Of a DNA stretch of 64,000 nucleotides, positions 43,278 through 52,521 are shown piece after piece; positions within the stretch are counted from its first letter, which is position 1, and each line of letters opens with the position of its first letter. This DNA comes from Exiguobacterium oxidotolerans JCM 12280 (GTDB lineage Bacteria > Bacillota > Bacilli > Exiguobacteriales > Exiguobacteriaceae): positions 2,794,001 to 2,858,000 of the forward strand of contig NZ_JNIS01000001.1 in NCBI RefSeq assembly GCF_000702625.1, read 5' to 3'. The notes under the pieces were generated by a model. It was not told the DNA's origin. It worked only from the letters and a program-made list of their open reading frames with translations, and ran no database searches. The position numbers were made by a program, and so were the translations under genes.

Positions 43278-43925
43278 ATGAAAACGTATATGCGCGAACC
43301 GATTAATGGATTGACTCATCTCGGGGGAGCCATCTTTGCCTTTGTCGGACTTCTTGCTCTAGTCATCAAGGCCTCACTTGAACGGGGCGCGGCCATCGCC
43401 ATTGTCGCGGCCATCATTTTCGGAGTCAGTATGATCGCCCTGTATGCCGTCTCGGCAACTTATCATATGGTACTTGCAAGTGACCGGGCGATTGCGATTT
43501 GGCGCCGCCTTGATCACTCGATGATTTATTTATTGATTGCCGGATCCTACGCACCGTTTTGTCTCATCAGTTTGAACGGACCGACCGGTTGGGTATTGTT
43601 CTCGATCGTCATGTTGATTGCCGTCTTCGGAATCACATTTAAGTTAGTCTGGTTCAACAGTCCGCGTTGGTTATCGACGACGCTTTATATCGGAATGGGC
43701 TGGATCATGGTCTTCGCGATTACGCCGCTTGCCGCAGTTCTGTCGCCAGTCGGAATCGGCTTACTATTCCTCGGCGGAATCTTTTATACCGTCGGTGGAG
43801 TCATTTACGGATTGAAACCAAGTGCATTATCGTTCAAGTATCTTGGTTTCCACGAAATTTTCCACGTCTTTGTCTTACTTGGAAGTCTCGCGCACTTCTG
43901 TTGCGTCTATTTCTTCGTCATTTAA
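43278..43925 (+). CDS. trhA: hemolysin III / TrhA family membrane protein
   Basis: 215 residues, seven predicted membrane helices. REPINGLTHLGGAIFAFVGL at the start, SATYHM, RRLDHSMIYLLIAGSYAPF and the late GFHEIFHVFVLLGSLAHF place it in the PAQR/HlyIII family. The conserved His and Asp residues of its metal site are present. B. subtilis TrhA influences membrane lipid homeostasis; haemolytic activity should not be assumed. SD TTGGAGGG. A terminator follows. Confidence 0.92.
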   Translation: MKTYMREPINGLTHLGGAIFAFVGLLALVIKASLERGAAIAIVAAIIFGVSMIALYAVSATYHMVLASDRAIAIWRRLDHSMIYLLIAGSYAPFCLISLNGPTGWVLFSIVMLIAVFGITFKLVWFNSPRWLSTTLYIGMGWIMVFAITPLAAVLSPVGIGLLFLGGIFYTVGGVIYGLKPSALSFKYLGFHEIFHVFVLLGSLAHFCCVYFFVI

Positions 43926-43933
43926 CGTTCATG

Positions 43934-43969
43934 AACCGGGTACGGCGGAGACGTCGCACCCGGTTTTTT
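43934..43969 (+). terminator. terminator of trhA
   Basis: aaccgggtacg...cgcacccggtt followed by TTTT. Confidence 0.85.
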
Positions 43970-44034
43970 GATTAAAAGGCGCAGGATTCGGGAAAACTAT
44001 CAGTGAACTGGAATTAGAGAATGGAGGGTGAACG

Positions 44035-44733
44035 ATGCAAGAACAGGATAAAGCATTGATTGCGCAAGCTGCACTCGCATATGTAAAACCCGGCATGACA
44101 CTCGGTCTCGGTACGGGTTCGACGACACGCTATTTTATTGATGCTGTAGGAAAAGCAGTGGACGAAGGATTAAAAATCGAAGCGATCGCGACGTCGATTG
44201 AGACGGAAGAACAGGGCAAGCGGCTCGGAATACCGATGCGTCAGTTACGTGATGTCGAACAGCTTGATCTCGTCATCGATGGGATTGACCAGATTGATGA
44301 ACAGTTCCAAGTCATCAAAGGCGGCGGCGGCGCATTGTTCCGGGAAAAGCTCGTCGCGCTGCAAGCACGCGAAGTGTTGTATCTCGCAGACAGCTCGAAG
44401 TTCGTTCGCCGATTGACGGGACCTTTACCGGTCGAAGTCGAACCGTTCGGACAGACACATGTCGAACGACTTCTTGCGGACAAAGGAATTTCCTATACAC
44501 ACCGCAAAACGGCAGAACAAGCATTCGTGACGGATGGAGGCCATTTGATTTTGGATGTCGCCCTGGATCGTGTCCCGGACGTCGCCCATTTCGTACGGGA
44601 ATTGAAGTCATGGAGCGGTGTCATCGAAACCGGTTATTTTGAGCGGCAACCGGATCATGTGTTGACTCTAGAACACGGAAATATCAAACTGCTTGCCCAC
44701 CCAACGATGCGGAGCGGTGGCGGAATCGTTTGA
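44035..44733 (+). CDS. rpiA: ribose-5-phosphate isomerase A
   Basis: 232 residues. [13 protein letters not shown] binds phosphate, DGIDQID holds the two catalytic Asp (usual form DGADEVD, so Ala to Ile and Glu to Gln differ), and [11 protein letters not shown] carries the active-site Lys and Glu. It interconverts ribose-5-phosphate and ribulose-5-phosphate in the pentose phosphate pathway. SD AATGGAGGG. It is followed 67 bp later by a small protein gene. Confidence 0.93.
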   Translation: MQEQDKALIAQAALAYVKPGMTLGLGTGSTTRYFIDAVGKAVDEGLKIEAIATSIETEEQGKRLGIPMRQLRDVEQLDLVIDGIDQIDEQFQVIKGGGGALFREKLVALQAREVLYLADSSKFVRRLTGPLPVEVEPFGQTHVERLLADKGISYTHRKTAEQAFVTDGGHLILDVALDRVPDVAHFVRELKSWSGVIETGYFERQPDHVLTLEHGNIKLLAHPTMRSGGGIV

Positions 44734-44800
44734 ACTTGACTCAACGTAGTCGGGATAGATAAGTAGTGCATCATTACTCGTTTTTTAAGGAGGAACAGTC

Positions 44801-45058
44801 ATGAAGCTACGGAAGCGATTTTTATTTGGAGCCGGTGTATTGGCAGGTACAGGACTTGTCATGAAAAAAATGAAATCACGGCGCCCGCCGAGTCATTTGA
44901 AGGAGTATTTGGACCACCTCGATCAAGATGAGAGTCAAGATGCGGATAAAGACGAGGATGAAGTAGGATTGACGAAGCTTGATTCGATGTACCGGTCAGA
45001 GTGGCAAGCGAACGGATTCCCGCGTTCGCAACAAGAACTCGATGAATTAAATAAATAA
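44801..45058 (+). CDS. 85-residue protein with N-terminal hydrophobic segment
   Basis: Start ATG with SD AAGGAGGA. Residues 8-22 (FGAGVLAGTGLVMKK) form a short hydrophobic, Gly-rich segment flanked by basic residues, followed by a strongly acidic stretch (DQDESQDADKDEDE) and a polar tail. It is probably membrane-associated. The family was not recognised. A terminator overlaps its 3' end. Confidence 0.65.
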   Translation: MKLRKRFLFGAGVLAGTGLVMKKMKSRRPPSHLKEYLDHLDQDESQDADKDEDEVGLTKLDSMYRSEWQANGFPRSQQELDELNK

Positions 45059-45101
45059 AAAAATGACAGAAATCCGGAAGCGGACTTCTGTCATTTTTTT
45101 T
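45057..45101. terminator. bidirectional terminator
   Basis: aaaaatgacagaa-tcc and gga-cttctgtcattttt; serves the convergent small-protein and DUF350 genes. Confidence 0.85.
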
Positions 45102-45504
45102 AGTATGTAAGAGACCCGGCGATGATTAAGCCGATCGATAACGAGAGGAACAACAACAATAAACCAACGGCTTCGTTGTTGGCATCGATTTCCTTCGTCA
45201 TGCTGAGACGCGGAATGAGCAGATCGGCAAGATAAAACAGGACGATTTGGAAAACGATCGCGAGAGCCCCCCACAAAACCATGTCGAGGATACTGACAGA
45301 GTTTGCGATACTTGAATAGAGCACGATCGCAAGTCCGAGAATCCGTCCGCCGAATGCATAAACGGCTGCTTTTTTACCTTGACGAATCAATTCCATTTCC
45401 TTTGATTTTGTCGTCACTTCAAACAGGACAACACCGATTGCGAGCAAGAGCGTCGCTACACCGATATAGGCGAGTGTTGATAAAAACAAGTCACTGAATG
45501 CCAT
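45100..45504 (-). CDS. DUF350 (UPF0719) membrane protein
   Basis: 134 residues with four membrane helices. SILDMVLWGALAIVFQIVLF, then a charged loop with MTKEIDANNEAVGL, then SLSIGLIIAGSL, is the DUF350 pattern of two repeated helix pairs. The family has no firmly known function. It is in an operon with a 58-residue membrane protein whose stop lies 12 bp upstream. SD AGGGGG. Confidence 0.8.
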   Translation of the reverse strand: MAFSDLFLSTLAYIGVATLLLAIGVVLFEVTTKSKEMELIRQGKKAAVYAFGGRILGLAIVLYSSIANSVSILDMVLWGALAIVFQIVLFYLADLLIPRLSMTKEIDANNEAVGLLLLFLSLSIGLIIAGSLTY

Positions 45505-45516
45505 ATCATTTCCCCC

Positions 45517-45693
45517 TTAAGAACGTTTCTTGTTGTTGCGGTCTTTTTTTTGCTGAATCGCGACATAGAGCTCAAGTAAGGCACCTACTAAAATCCCGGC
45601 CGATACATACAGATAAAAATTATCTCCGATAAATCCAAACAATAAACCGAGGAGAAGACCAATGAAAATGTACGGTCCTTTTGTTAACTTCAT
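45517..45693 (-). CDS. 58-residue small membrane protein
   Basis: ATG 45693 with SD AGGTGAAG. Two hydrophobic helices (about 8-22 and 26-44), then a basic tail (QQKKDRNNKKRS). The frame is open upstream but overlaps the next gene. It lies directly before the DUF350 gene in the same direction. Family not recognised. Confidence 0.65.
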   Translation of the reverse strand: MKLTKGPYIFIGLLLGLLFGFIGDNFYLYVSAGILVGALLELYVAIQQKKDRNNKKRS

Positions 45694-45757
45694 ATTCTTC
45701 ACCTGCCTTACTATCAAACGTAGCTGATTTTTTGGATTACGTCCATCCTTAATTGAA

Positions 45758-46870
45758 TCACGTCGTCGTCGCGATCTCTTTTTGTACGGAATGGAGCGTG
45801 ACTTGGTTTCGACCGGATTGTTTAGAAGCATACAGTGCTTGATCGGCATGACGGACTAAATGATCAATATTTGAAGTTGTCTCTTCAAAGCTTGCGACAC
45901 CAAAGGATGCCGTCACGCGAAGTGTTTGCCCGGTCTGTGTCGTGAAAGGAATAGTTTCAATGCGCTCACGCAATTCTTCAGCGAGGGCCAAGACGCACGT
46001 TAACGCAAGATTTGTGATGATGAGTGAAAATTCTTCGCCGCCGTTTCGTGCTAGGTAGCCAGTATCTCCGACTCCATCACGTAACCGTTTTGAGAATTGA
46101 CGTAACACGTCGTCACCAGCCTCATGCCCGTACGTATCATTGACCGACTTAAAGTGATCGATGTCAATCATGATGAGGGCGACCTGCTGTTCTTTGAAAA
46201 TACTTTGCCGTTTAATGTCCGTTAAGTAATCTGAAAAAGCACGCGAGTTGTGTAGACCCGTCAAAAAGTCGATTTGCGCTTTATGTTGGAACGTCCGTAA
46301 CGCAAGCTTCGTCATCCGGATGTCTTGGATGATGAGTAAAGTCAACCAGCTACTGACAAAAGATGCAGGGGTGATGACTGACAGGATTTCGACGATTTGA
46401 CCGGTATCGCGTAAAACGATGCTTAAAATGATAGCGTGCAGAAGCGTCGCATAAAGCGTCACCGTCATGAAGGTCTTTTTTGAATACAAAGGCATCAGTT
46501 TGACAATCAGGGAAATACCGACAGCGAGACTGATGATGAAAAAACATGCCGCATAAGCTGCGAAATTCGTACTGATGGTAAAGCGGTAAACGATGATGGC
46601 GACAGTCACGATGAACGTCGGCAGTGGACCTGCGAAATAGGCGGCGACAATGACTGGGATATGGCGTAAGTCGACTAAAATCCCAGGGGCCGGTTCAATC
46701 GTCATCTGCATCAACACAATCGCGATGACACTCAAACATAGACCATACAAAATACGCAGTGATCGTTTGGAGTCTAGTGTGATCGGTTGAGGAGATAATT
46801 TTCCGAGTAAATAAAATCCACTCATCAAAAAAGTGATATTGTGAAGAACATCATAGATGATTGTTTTCAT
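45758..46870 (-). CDS. diguanylate cyclase with 5TMR-LYT-like sensor
   Basis: 370 residues. The N-terminal ~200 residues contain five to six membrane helices in the style of the 5TM receptors of LytS-YhcK type (QPITLDSKRSLRILYGL, VDLRHIPVIVAAYFAGPL). The C-terminal GGDEF domain has LTGLHNSRAF, MIDIDHFKSVNDTYGHEAGD and an intact active site NGGEEF, so it should make c-di-GMP. This contrasts with the degenerate GGDEF/EAL protein at 39215. The start is ATG 46870; the upstream region is AT-rich. Confidence 0.88.
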   Translation of the reverse strand: MKTIIYDVLHNITFLMSGFYLLGKLSPQPITLDSKRSLRILYGLCLSVIAIVLMQMTIEPAPGILVDLRHIPVIVAAYFAGPLPTFIVTVAIIVYRFTISTNFAAYAACFFIISLAVGISLIVKLMPLYSKKTFMTVTLYATLLHAIILSIVLRDTGQIVEILSVITPASFVSSWLTLLIIQDIRMTKLALRTFQHKAQIDFLTGLHNSRAFSDYLTDIKRQSIFKEQQVALIMIDIDHFKSVNDTYGHEAGDDVLRQFSKRLRDGVGDTGYLARNGGEEFSLIITNLALTCVLALAEELRERIETIPFTTQTGQTLRVTASFGVASFEETTSNIDHLVRHADQALYASKQSGRNQVTLHSVQKEIATTT

Positions 46871-47232
46871 ATGTCGTGGACTCCTTTTAAACCGATTATG
46901 TCTATTGTACTATAATGCCGACATCGATTTTCAAAAAAAATATCATTAGTGTTTCGTCTGATTGTTGAGTAGTGGGCATATTCTCTCATGGCTTCAAAAA
47001 AAATACATATGACCTCAATGGTGAACATGAGATGTATGTGTTTATAATGATGCTGACGCGGTCGTCATGATACCGGCTTATGCAGCACCGCTAGGTCTGA
47101 TGCCGAAACAGGATGCATTCGTCACGGAAGTCAAAAAGTTCTTAGAAGAAAATTATGATGAAACGGCGATACCGGCTTTCAACTGATATTCAAACAAAAG
47201 TGACTTGTCGGACAATCGTTAGAACTCAGTTT
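46871..47232. other. 360-bp intergenic region with a gene remnant
   Basis: Besides the remnant at 47043-47186, the stretch is AT-rich and holds no recognised gene. It should contain the promoter of the diguanylate cyclase gene; a TATAAT-like tract (minus strand, near 46911) is present. Confidence 0.4.
47043..47186 (+). pseudogene. C-terminal fragment of an unrecognised gene
   Basis: A frame without a start codon reads DADAVVMIPAYAAPLGLMPK and continues to a stop at 47186, with codon use like real genes. A stop lies 5 codons upstream of the fragment, so it appears decayed. The first 21 nt nearly match 13322-13342. The parent family was not recognised. Confidence 0.4.
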
Positions 47233-47288
47233 AAAAAATCACCCGCTTCACACGTCTGCTTGGCGTCGTGTAAAGCGGGTGATTTTTG
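47233..47288. terminator. bidirectional terminator
   Basis: aaaatcacccgctt-cacacg and cgtgtaaagcgggtgatttt form a long stem with A- and T-runs. Confidence 0.85.
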
Positions 47289-47335
47289 TTGATTAAAGCA
47301 AAATGGACGGTCTGCCTGATCAACTCAAAACCGCT

Positions 47336-48280
47336 TCATTGTGCCGTCAATTGTTTTGCATAACCGCTCTTTTTCAAAATTTCCTCAGTCGGCATGTGTG
47401 TCCATTCTTTTACTGGGATATCAGGATTTTTCTGAATGAAGTCGGTCATAATCGTATTTCCGATCGCATAATTCGACCAGCCGGGAATCTGCAAATCATG
47501 ATTGCCATTTTGTAAATCAGAAAATGTGGCGTGATACGCGTTTACTTCATGCAGAACATGCTTAAAGGAATGGTCGAGCAGTGGTTCTGTCCAAGGTGGA
47601 TTGACATCTGGATAGAGAGCTTTCGCAAATAAATCTGCTTTTCCTTCCGAAATGATATTATCGGCAATCGATGAAATTCCAAGCTTTTCGAGTAAAACGG
47701 TGTGATGGTATTCATGGACAACTGTATAGGCAAGCATCGATTGATCGACATCACGATCGATGTAAAGCACTAACAGATTTTTGGCGAGTGCAACTCCTGT
47801 CACACCACCCATTCGTTTGTTGTTCGTGGGGTTATCTGCGTTGATAGGAGCGACTAGTATAACTAAATCGTTTTGGCGAGGTAACTGTTTCAATGCTTGT
47901 TGCAACGATTGTTTGATTTGTTGCTGTATCTCGGTTTGATGCTGCTGTAAGTAGGTGACGTTTTCTTTTAAGTGTTTGAGGTCGTTCATCGGTTGGTCGA
48001 GTGGATTATAGACACCAAGCTGTTCCGAAACCTGCTCCTGCTCACGTATCCGGTGATTTTCTTTTAATACATAGCTTTCGAACAGCGCTCCATTTTCCGT
48101 CGGAGCTTTCAGTGCTGCATCGACATATGCCTGATAGGCATCGTAAAGTGGGATGATCTTAATTGTTTTATCATCTTGAGTGAAGGTAATACCCGTCGGC
48201 TTGGTTTTTTGTGCTTCCGGTTCCTCGGAGCACCCGGCGAGCAAGCTAGCTAAGACGGCACTCACAATCAATCGTTTCAT
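47336..48280 (-). CDS. DUF2268-type zinc protease lipoprotein
   Basis: 314 residues. A signal peptide ends in the lipobox LLAGC (Cys17). The zinc-protease motif HEYHH lies in LAYTVVHEYHHTVLL, with a downstream glutamate in ISEGKADLFA, which fits the DUF2268 gluzincin-like family. It should be anchored on the outer face of the membrane. ATG 48280 is chosen because it starts the signal peptide; the frame is open upstream to 48385. The substrate is unknown. Confidence 0.8.
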   Translation of the reverse strand: MKRLIVSAVLASLLAGCSEEPEAQKTKPTGITFTQDDKTIKIIPLYDAYQAYVDAALKAPTENGALFESYVLKENHRIREQEQVSEQLGVYNPLDQPMNDLKHLKENVTYLQQHQTEIQQQIKQSLQQALKQLPRQNDLVILVAPINADNPTNNKRMGGVTGVALAKNLLVLYIDRDVDQSMLAYTVVHEYHHTVLLEKLGISSIADNIISEGKADLFAKALYPDVNPPWTEPLLDHSFKHVLHEVNAYHATFSDLQNGNHDLQIPGWSNYAIGNTIMTDFIQKNPDIPVKEWTHMPTEEILKKSGYAKQLTAQ

Positions 48281-48429
48281 ACCAATCACGTCCTTTCTTC
48301 TGTTACGTGGGAGAGCGTTCGAAGAAACCATTTTTTGAAACATTTCTTCTTTTATTAGCGTATAGTAAGATAATGTAAGAATCAAATTGATTATGGATTT
48401 TATTGGATTAGAAACTAGGAGGGAATCGC

Positions 48430-49170
48430 GTGCGGAAAAGTTATGAATTCTTTTTGCTTTATAACAAAGAAATGTTCTTCAATAAGTTTGCTTATCTCTA
48501 TACGCTCGCCGTACCCCTTGTCATCGTTCTCCTGCGCCACTTCGACTGGTTCAAGGATTCCCCGACGTGGACGGTCTTTCAGTCGGCGATGATTCAATTC
48601 TTTGCGATCATGATCGTGTTGACTGCAATCAATGGAATCGGCATTTCATTACTCAACCAGCGGGAAAGTGGCTTTTTGAAGATGTATACGTTTTTGTCCG
48701 GGCAAAAATTCCCGGTCATCTTCGGGCGTCTTATGTCGCAATGGTTTTTCCTCACGTTGAACATGTTCGCTGCCAGCCTGATGATGGCGATGGTATTTCA
48801 TCAACCGTTGCTGAAGACCGTACTGATGACTGGATTACTTGCGCTGATCGTCCCACTGCCGGTCTTTGTCTGTAGTCTGCTGATTGCTGCGCTCCCGTTG
48901 AAACCGGAGACGATGACACCACTCGGGACGATTTTAATTTTTGCCGTCTTCGTTTTCATCGATGTATTCGAACTGACGGATAATCGGCTGCTTGCGTTTT
49001 TTTCATTCTTGAATCCAGCGAATTTAATCTTGAATGAAGCCCGCTTCCTGACAGGCAGTGTCAGTGACGGGACAATAGGCTTATCGATTCTAACAGGTAT
49101 CCTGGTTTATATAGTAGTCGGCTACGTTGCCTATCAGCGGTTGTCGATTACGTCAAAAACAAATCGTTAA
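48430..49170 (+). CDS. ABC-2 type permease
   Basis: 246 residues with six hydrophobic segments in the ABC-2 pattern (NKEMFFNKFAYLYTLAVPL at the start, NQRESGFLKMYTF in the second loop). GTG 48430 has SD AGGAGGG. It lies 17 bp upstream of an ATPase gene and together they form an exporter. The substrate is unknown; drug or peptide export is typical. Confidence 0.8.
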   Translation: MRKSYEFFLLYNKEMFFNKFAYLYTLAVPLVIVLLRHFDWFKDSPTWTVFQSAMIQFFAIMIVLTAINGIGISLLNQRESGFLKMYTFLSGQKFPVIFGRLMSQWFFLTLNMFAASLMMAMVFHQPLLKTVLMTGLLALIVPLPVFVCSLLIAALPLKPETMTPLGTILIFAVFVFIDVFELTDNRLLAFFSFLNPANLILNEARFLTGSVSDGTIGLSILTGILVYIVVGYVAYQRLSITSKTNR

Positions 49171-49187
49171 CGGAAGGGGACGGACGG

Positions 49188-49895
49188 ATGCAACTCGGGA
49201 CAATCGATTATAGTTATGATAAAAAACGGATGATTTTAGATAAAGCGGAACTTGAGCTCGATCCGGAACGGTTGAATGTCGTAATCGGTTTAAACGGTTC
49301 AGGTAAATCGACCTTGTTTGACGTTGTTGCCGGGGCACTGCCGGCGGACGGGTTTCAACCGCCGTTTGAACGGACGGAGATTCTTTATCAATTGCAGCAG
49401 GCACCGCTCCCGCCGATGCTAAAAGGAAAAGATTTAGTCCGGTTGATTTTGAAAAGTGACCGGACGGAGCCGTTCCGTTCGTTATGGGATACATATGTCG
49501 CCTCGTTACGCGAACAGGAGCGAAGCCGGTTAGAGCGTCTGCAAGACTTACGGCTCGGTCAGATGTCAGCCGGTGAAAAACGGTGGCTGGTCATCCGAAC
49601 GGTCTGTCATCTCGATCGTACACTCTACATCTTTGACGAGCCGACGGTCGGGCTTGACCCGGAGTCACGACGTTTCGTCGTCGAGGCGATCGGTGCGTTA
49701 CTCGACCGTCAAAAAATCGTATTATTGTCGACGCACATATTGCATGAAGTCGCCCACCTGCCGTGCAGGATGCATTTTCTCCATCATGGAAAAATCGTCT
49801 ACAGCGGCTCCTATCATGCCTTCGTCGCGCGTTATGAGACTGATAATCCAGATATCGCGTTTGAGCGTTTCTTGGCGGAGCAGCAGATTTCGTAA
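49188..49895 (+). CDS. ABC transporter ATP-binding protein, unusual signature
   Basis: 235 residues. Walker A GLNGSGKST and Walker B LYIFDEPTVGLDP are intact, and the H-loop His is in STHILHE. The signature motif reads MSAGEKRW instead of LSGGQ, a divergent but tolerated form. It partners the permease immediately upstream. SD AAGGGGACGG. Confidence 0.85.
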   Translation: MQLGTIDYSYDKKRMILDKAELELDPERLNVVIGLNGSGKSTLFDVVAGALPADGFQPPFERTEILYQLQQAPLPPMLKGKDLVRLILKSDRTEPFRSLWDTYVASLREQERSRLERLQDLRLGQMSAGEKRWLVIRTVCHLDRTLYIFDEPTVGLDPESRRFVVEAIGALLDRQKIVLLSTHILHEVAHLPCRMHFLHHGKIVYSGSYHAFVARYETDNPDIAFERFLAEQQIS

Positions 49896-50022
49896 CGGAA
49901 AGTGACGTCCGTTCATCAATTCTTCACATCAAGAGACGTTTGAAGCGGTGCCGGAAGAGGAACTCCTTCTATTGTAGGATCATTGTTCATTGTTTCGTGT
50001 TTTCTCGGAAAGGATGTTGATT

Positions 50023-51129
50023 ATGTCAGAACGTGTCTTCATCAGCCCAAGCAAGTACGTCCAAGGAAAAAACGTCATCGACCGGCTCGGTACATACGTG
50101 AGCCCGTTCGGAAACAAAGCACTGTTGATTGCAGACGAAGTTGTCTTTAAAATCGTCGGACAACGGATTCATGACTCCTTTGAAACCGAAAAGATTGGTA
50201 TCGAACAAGTCGACTTTAGTGGCGAAGCATCGCGGCATGAAGTCGAACGAATCACGAAGCAGGCGAAAGAAGCGGACGTCCGCTTTGTCGTCGGGGTCGG
50301 CGGTGGGAAGACACTTGATACGGCGAAAGCCGTCTCGGACGAACTGACGGTGCCTGTCGTCATCGTGCCGACGATTGCTTCGACTGATGCGCCGACGAGC
50401 GCGTTATCGGTCATTTATTCTGATGCCGGGATTTTTGAGAGTTATCGCTTCTATAAAAAGAATCCCGATCTTGTCCTCGTCGATACGAAGCTGATCTCGG
50501 AAGCACCGGCGCGATTCTTCGCGTCCGGGATTGCCGACGCGCTCGCGACCTGGGTCGAGGTCAGAAGTGTCATCGCATTCGGCGGGAAGACGATGGCCGG
50601 TGGTCGGCCGACGATTGCGGCAGAAGCGATTGCGAAACGCTGTGAGGAAGTATTGTTCGAACATGGTCGACTCGCGTATGAGTCGGTTCAAGCAAAAGTC
50701 GTCACGCCGGCTCTTGAAGCAGTCGTCGAAGCGAATACGTTACTAAGTGGACTTGGTTTCGAAAGTGGGGGACTGGCCGCGGCACACGCGATTCATAATG
50801 GCTTTACAGCACTTGACGGGGACATTCATCACTTGACACACGGCGAAAAAGTTGCGTTCGGGACGCTCGTCCAGCTCGCACTTGAGCAACACAGTCAAGA
50901 AGAAATCGAGCGGTATATCGCATTTTATATGGACCTCGGGTTACCGGTCACGCTCGAAGACGTCAAACTCAAAGATGCCTCGCGCGACGACATCTTGAAG
51001 GTCGGGGAAGCGGCGACGGCAGATGGTGAAACGATCCATGATGGATTCGACGTGACGGCGGAAGAAGTGGCTGATGCAATCATCGCCGCGGACCGTTACT
51101 CGAAAGCCTATCAATCAAAATTAAAATGA
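50023..51129 (+). CDS. gldA: glycerol dehydrogenase
   Basis: 368 residues of the iron-containing/zinc polyol dehydrogenase family. [16 protein letters not shown] binds [18 protein letters not shown] follows, and the metal ligands are Asp in GIADALATW and His in AAAHAIHNG and LTHGEKV. It oxidises glycerol to dihydroxyacetone with NAD. ATG 50023 with SD GAAAGGATG is chosen over the frame's upstream start. Monocistronic with a very strong terminator. No dihydroxyacetone kinase gene is adjacent. Confidence 0.93.
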   Translation: MSERVFISPSKYVQGKNVIDRLGTYVSPFGNKALLIADEVVFKIVGQRIHDSFETEKIGIEQVDFSGEASRHEVERITKQAKEADVRFVVGVGGGKTLDTAKAVSDELTVPVVIVPTIASTDAPTSALSVIYSDAGIFESYRFYKKNPDLVLVDTKLISEAPARFFASGIADALATWVEVRSVIAFGGKTMAGGRPTIAAEAIAKRCEEVLFEHGRLAYESVQAKVVTPALEAVVEANTLLSGLGFESGGLAAAHAIHNGFTALDGDIHHLTHGEKVAFGTLVQLALEQHSQEEIERYIAFYMDLGLPVTLEDVKLKDASRDDILKVGEAATADGETIHDGFDVTAEEVADAIIAADRYSKAYQSKLK

Positions 51130-51138
51130 GTCAGAAAA

Positions 51139-51177
51139 CAAACACCCCCGACCGGATGTGGTCGGGGGTGTTGTCTT
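51139..51177. terminator. bidirectional terminator
   Basis: aacacccccgacc-ggatgt-ggtcgggggtgtt, a perfect 13-bp GC-rich stem between convergent genes. Confidence 0.9.
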
Positions 51178-52111
51178 ATAAGTAATCGAGCGGATTGACA
51201 CTGCTTGCAGCGGATGTTGCGCTGTAGACATATGTACCACGATGAAGCTCGAAATGAAGGTGTGCGCCGAAGGCATTCCCTGTTTCGCCGACCGTTCCGA
51301 TCAGTTGTCCTTGCGAGACCGTTTGACCGACTGAGACGCTCCGGCTGTTTAAGTGAGCATAAAGGCTCGTGAAGGAAGATCCGTCAATTGTATGAGTCAT
51401 CATGATGTAGTTCCCATACGCGCCGTAGTTTTTAGACGTCGTGACTTTACCAGCAGCTGTCGCGTAGACGGGTGTTCCTTTTGCAGCACCATAATCGATG
51501 CCGTTATGGAACGTATAACCGTAAACGCCGCTTGAAGAACCGTATCTTTGTGTGATAGTACCTTTCGTTGGTGTAATGAAGGTTTTTGAAGCTTTACTCG
51601 CTGCTAAATATGTACTTGTTAGTGACGTAGTTGAATACTTTGTGACATAACTACTGTAAACATAGCGTTTTTCTCCATTATAAAGAATCTTCGACCAATT
51701 ACCTTCTTTTCCGAGGTAGAGATATCTTTCACCATTATCGACTGATCCAACTATACGGCTGCTAGTCGATGAACCTGTACGAACGCGAAGATTATCAACA
51801 TTAATTTTTACTTTATCATAACTCGTTACAGAATATTTTTTCACATAAGAAGAATATACATATACTTCACGTGATCCATAAAGAATTTTAGTCCAGTTCC
51901 CAGATTTCCCGAGATATTTATATGTATACCCTTTGTTGACACCAGCGATAATAGTTGAGGATGTAGAAGGACCAGTTCGAACTCGTAATCCATCTTCAAG
52001 TATTTTTACTTTATAGTACGTTGTCGCAGCATCAACTTTCGGTACTGCATATGTTGTCATTCCAGCTACTGCAATGGCAGATACTGTTAAAGTCGTAAAA
52101 ATTTTTTTCAT
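51176..52111 (-). CDS. secreted SH3b-SH3b-M23 peptidoglycan endopeptidase
   Basis: 311 residues. A Sec signal peptide (about 1-28, cleavage near VDAA-TT) is followed by two bacterial SH3 domains (about 30-92 and 97-158; each has the LRVRTG-S/T pattern) and a LytM/M23 domain (about 185-305) with HNGIDYG and HLHFELH zinc motifs. It should cleave stem-peptide crosslinks in the wall. The neighbour at 52522 is a paralog with one SH3 fewer. The signal-peptide and first SH3 part is more AT-rich than the peptidase part. Confidence 0.9.
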   Translation of the reverse strand: MKKIFTTLTVSAIAVAGMTTYAVPKVDAATTYYKVKILEDGLRVRTGPSTSSTIIAGVNKGYTYKYLGKSGNWTKILYGSREVYVYSSYVKKYSVTSYDKVKINVDNLRVRTGSSTSSRIVGSVDNGERYLYLGKEGNWSKILYNGEKRYVYSSYVTKYSTTSLTSTYLAASKASKTFITPTKGTITQRYGSSSGVYGYTFHNGIDYGAAKGTPVYATAAGKVTTSKNYGAYGNYIMMTHTIDGSSFTSLYAHLNSRSVSVGQTVSQGQLIGTVGETGNAFGAHLHFELHRGTYVYSATSAASSVNPLDYL

Positions 52112-52485
52112 ATATGTTCGTCCTCCTTGAAAATCAACACGATAGGTCAGTTATTTGCTGAAAATATGTTCTACTAAATTTCATAAATGAGTATAACATT
52201 ACTTAAAATGTTTAAATATTACATTAACATTTCGGAAATGTTTCAATAGAATATATTTAAGTTATCTAAAAATAATATATGACATTTATTGGTTTTTCTA
52301 TATATATCAACGTTTTTTAGATGTTTAAAAAATGTTCATACACTGGGGAATTGATAAAAAGTGTGACAAGATGAGGGCGTTTAAGATAAAATTGAAATGG
52401 AAATAATAGTATTTTTTAAAATTTGAATTTTTGTAATATTGATGTTTAAAAAATTTTTTTAAGTTTTCAAAATAGGAATCTAAAC
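52112..52485. other. AT-rich intergenic region between the M23 paralogs
   Basis: About 370 bp, very AT-rich, with no open frame of note. It should contain the promoter of the 51176-52111 gene. No clear regulatory motif was assigned. Confidence 0.5.
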
Positions 52486-52514
52486 AAAAAAGACACCTGA
52501 TTAGAGGTGCCTTT
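52486..52514 (-). terminator. terminator of second M23 gene
   Basis: Minus strand GGCACC-N8-GGTGTC followed by TTTTTTG. Confidence 0.75.
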
Positions 52515-52521
52515 CATTGAC

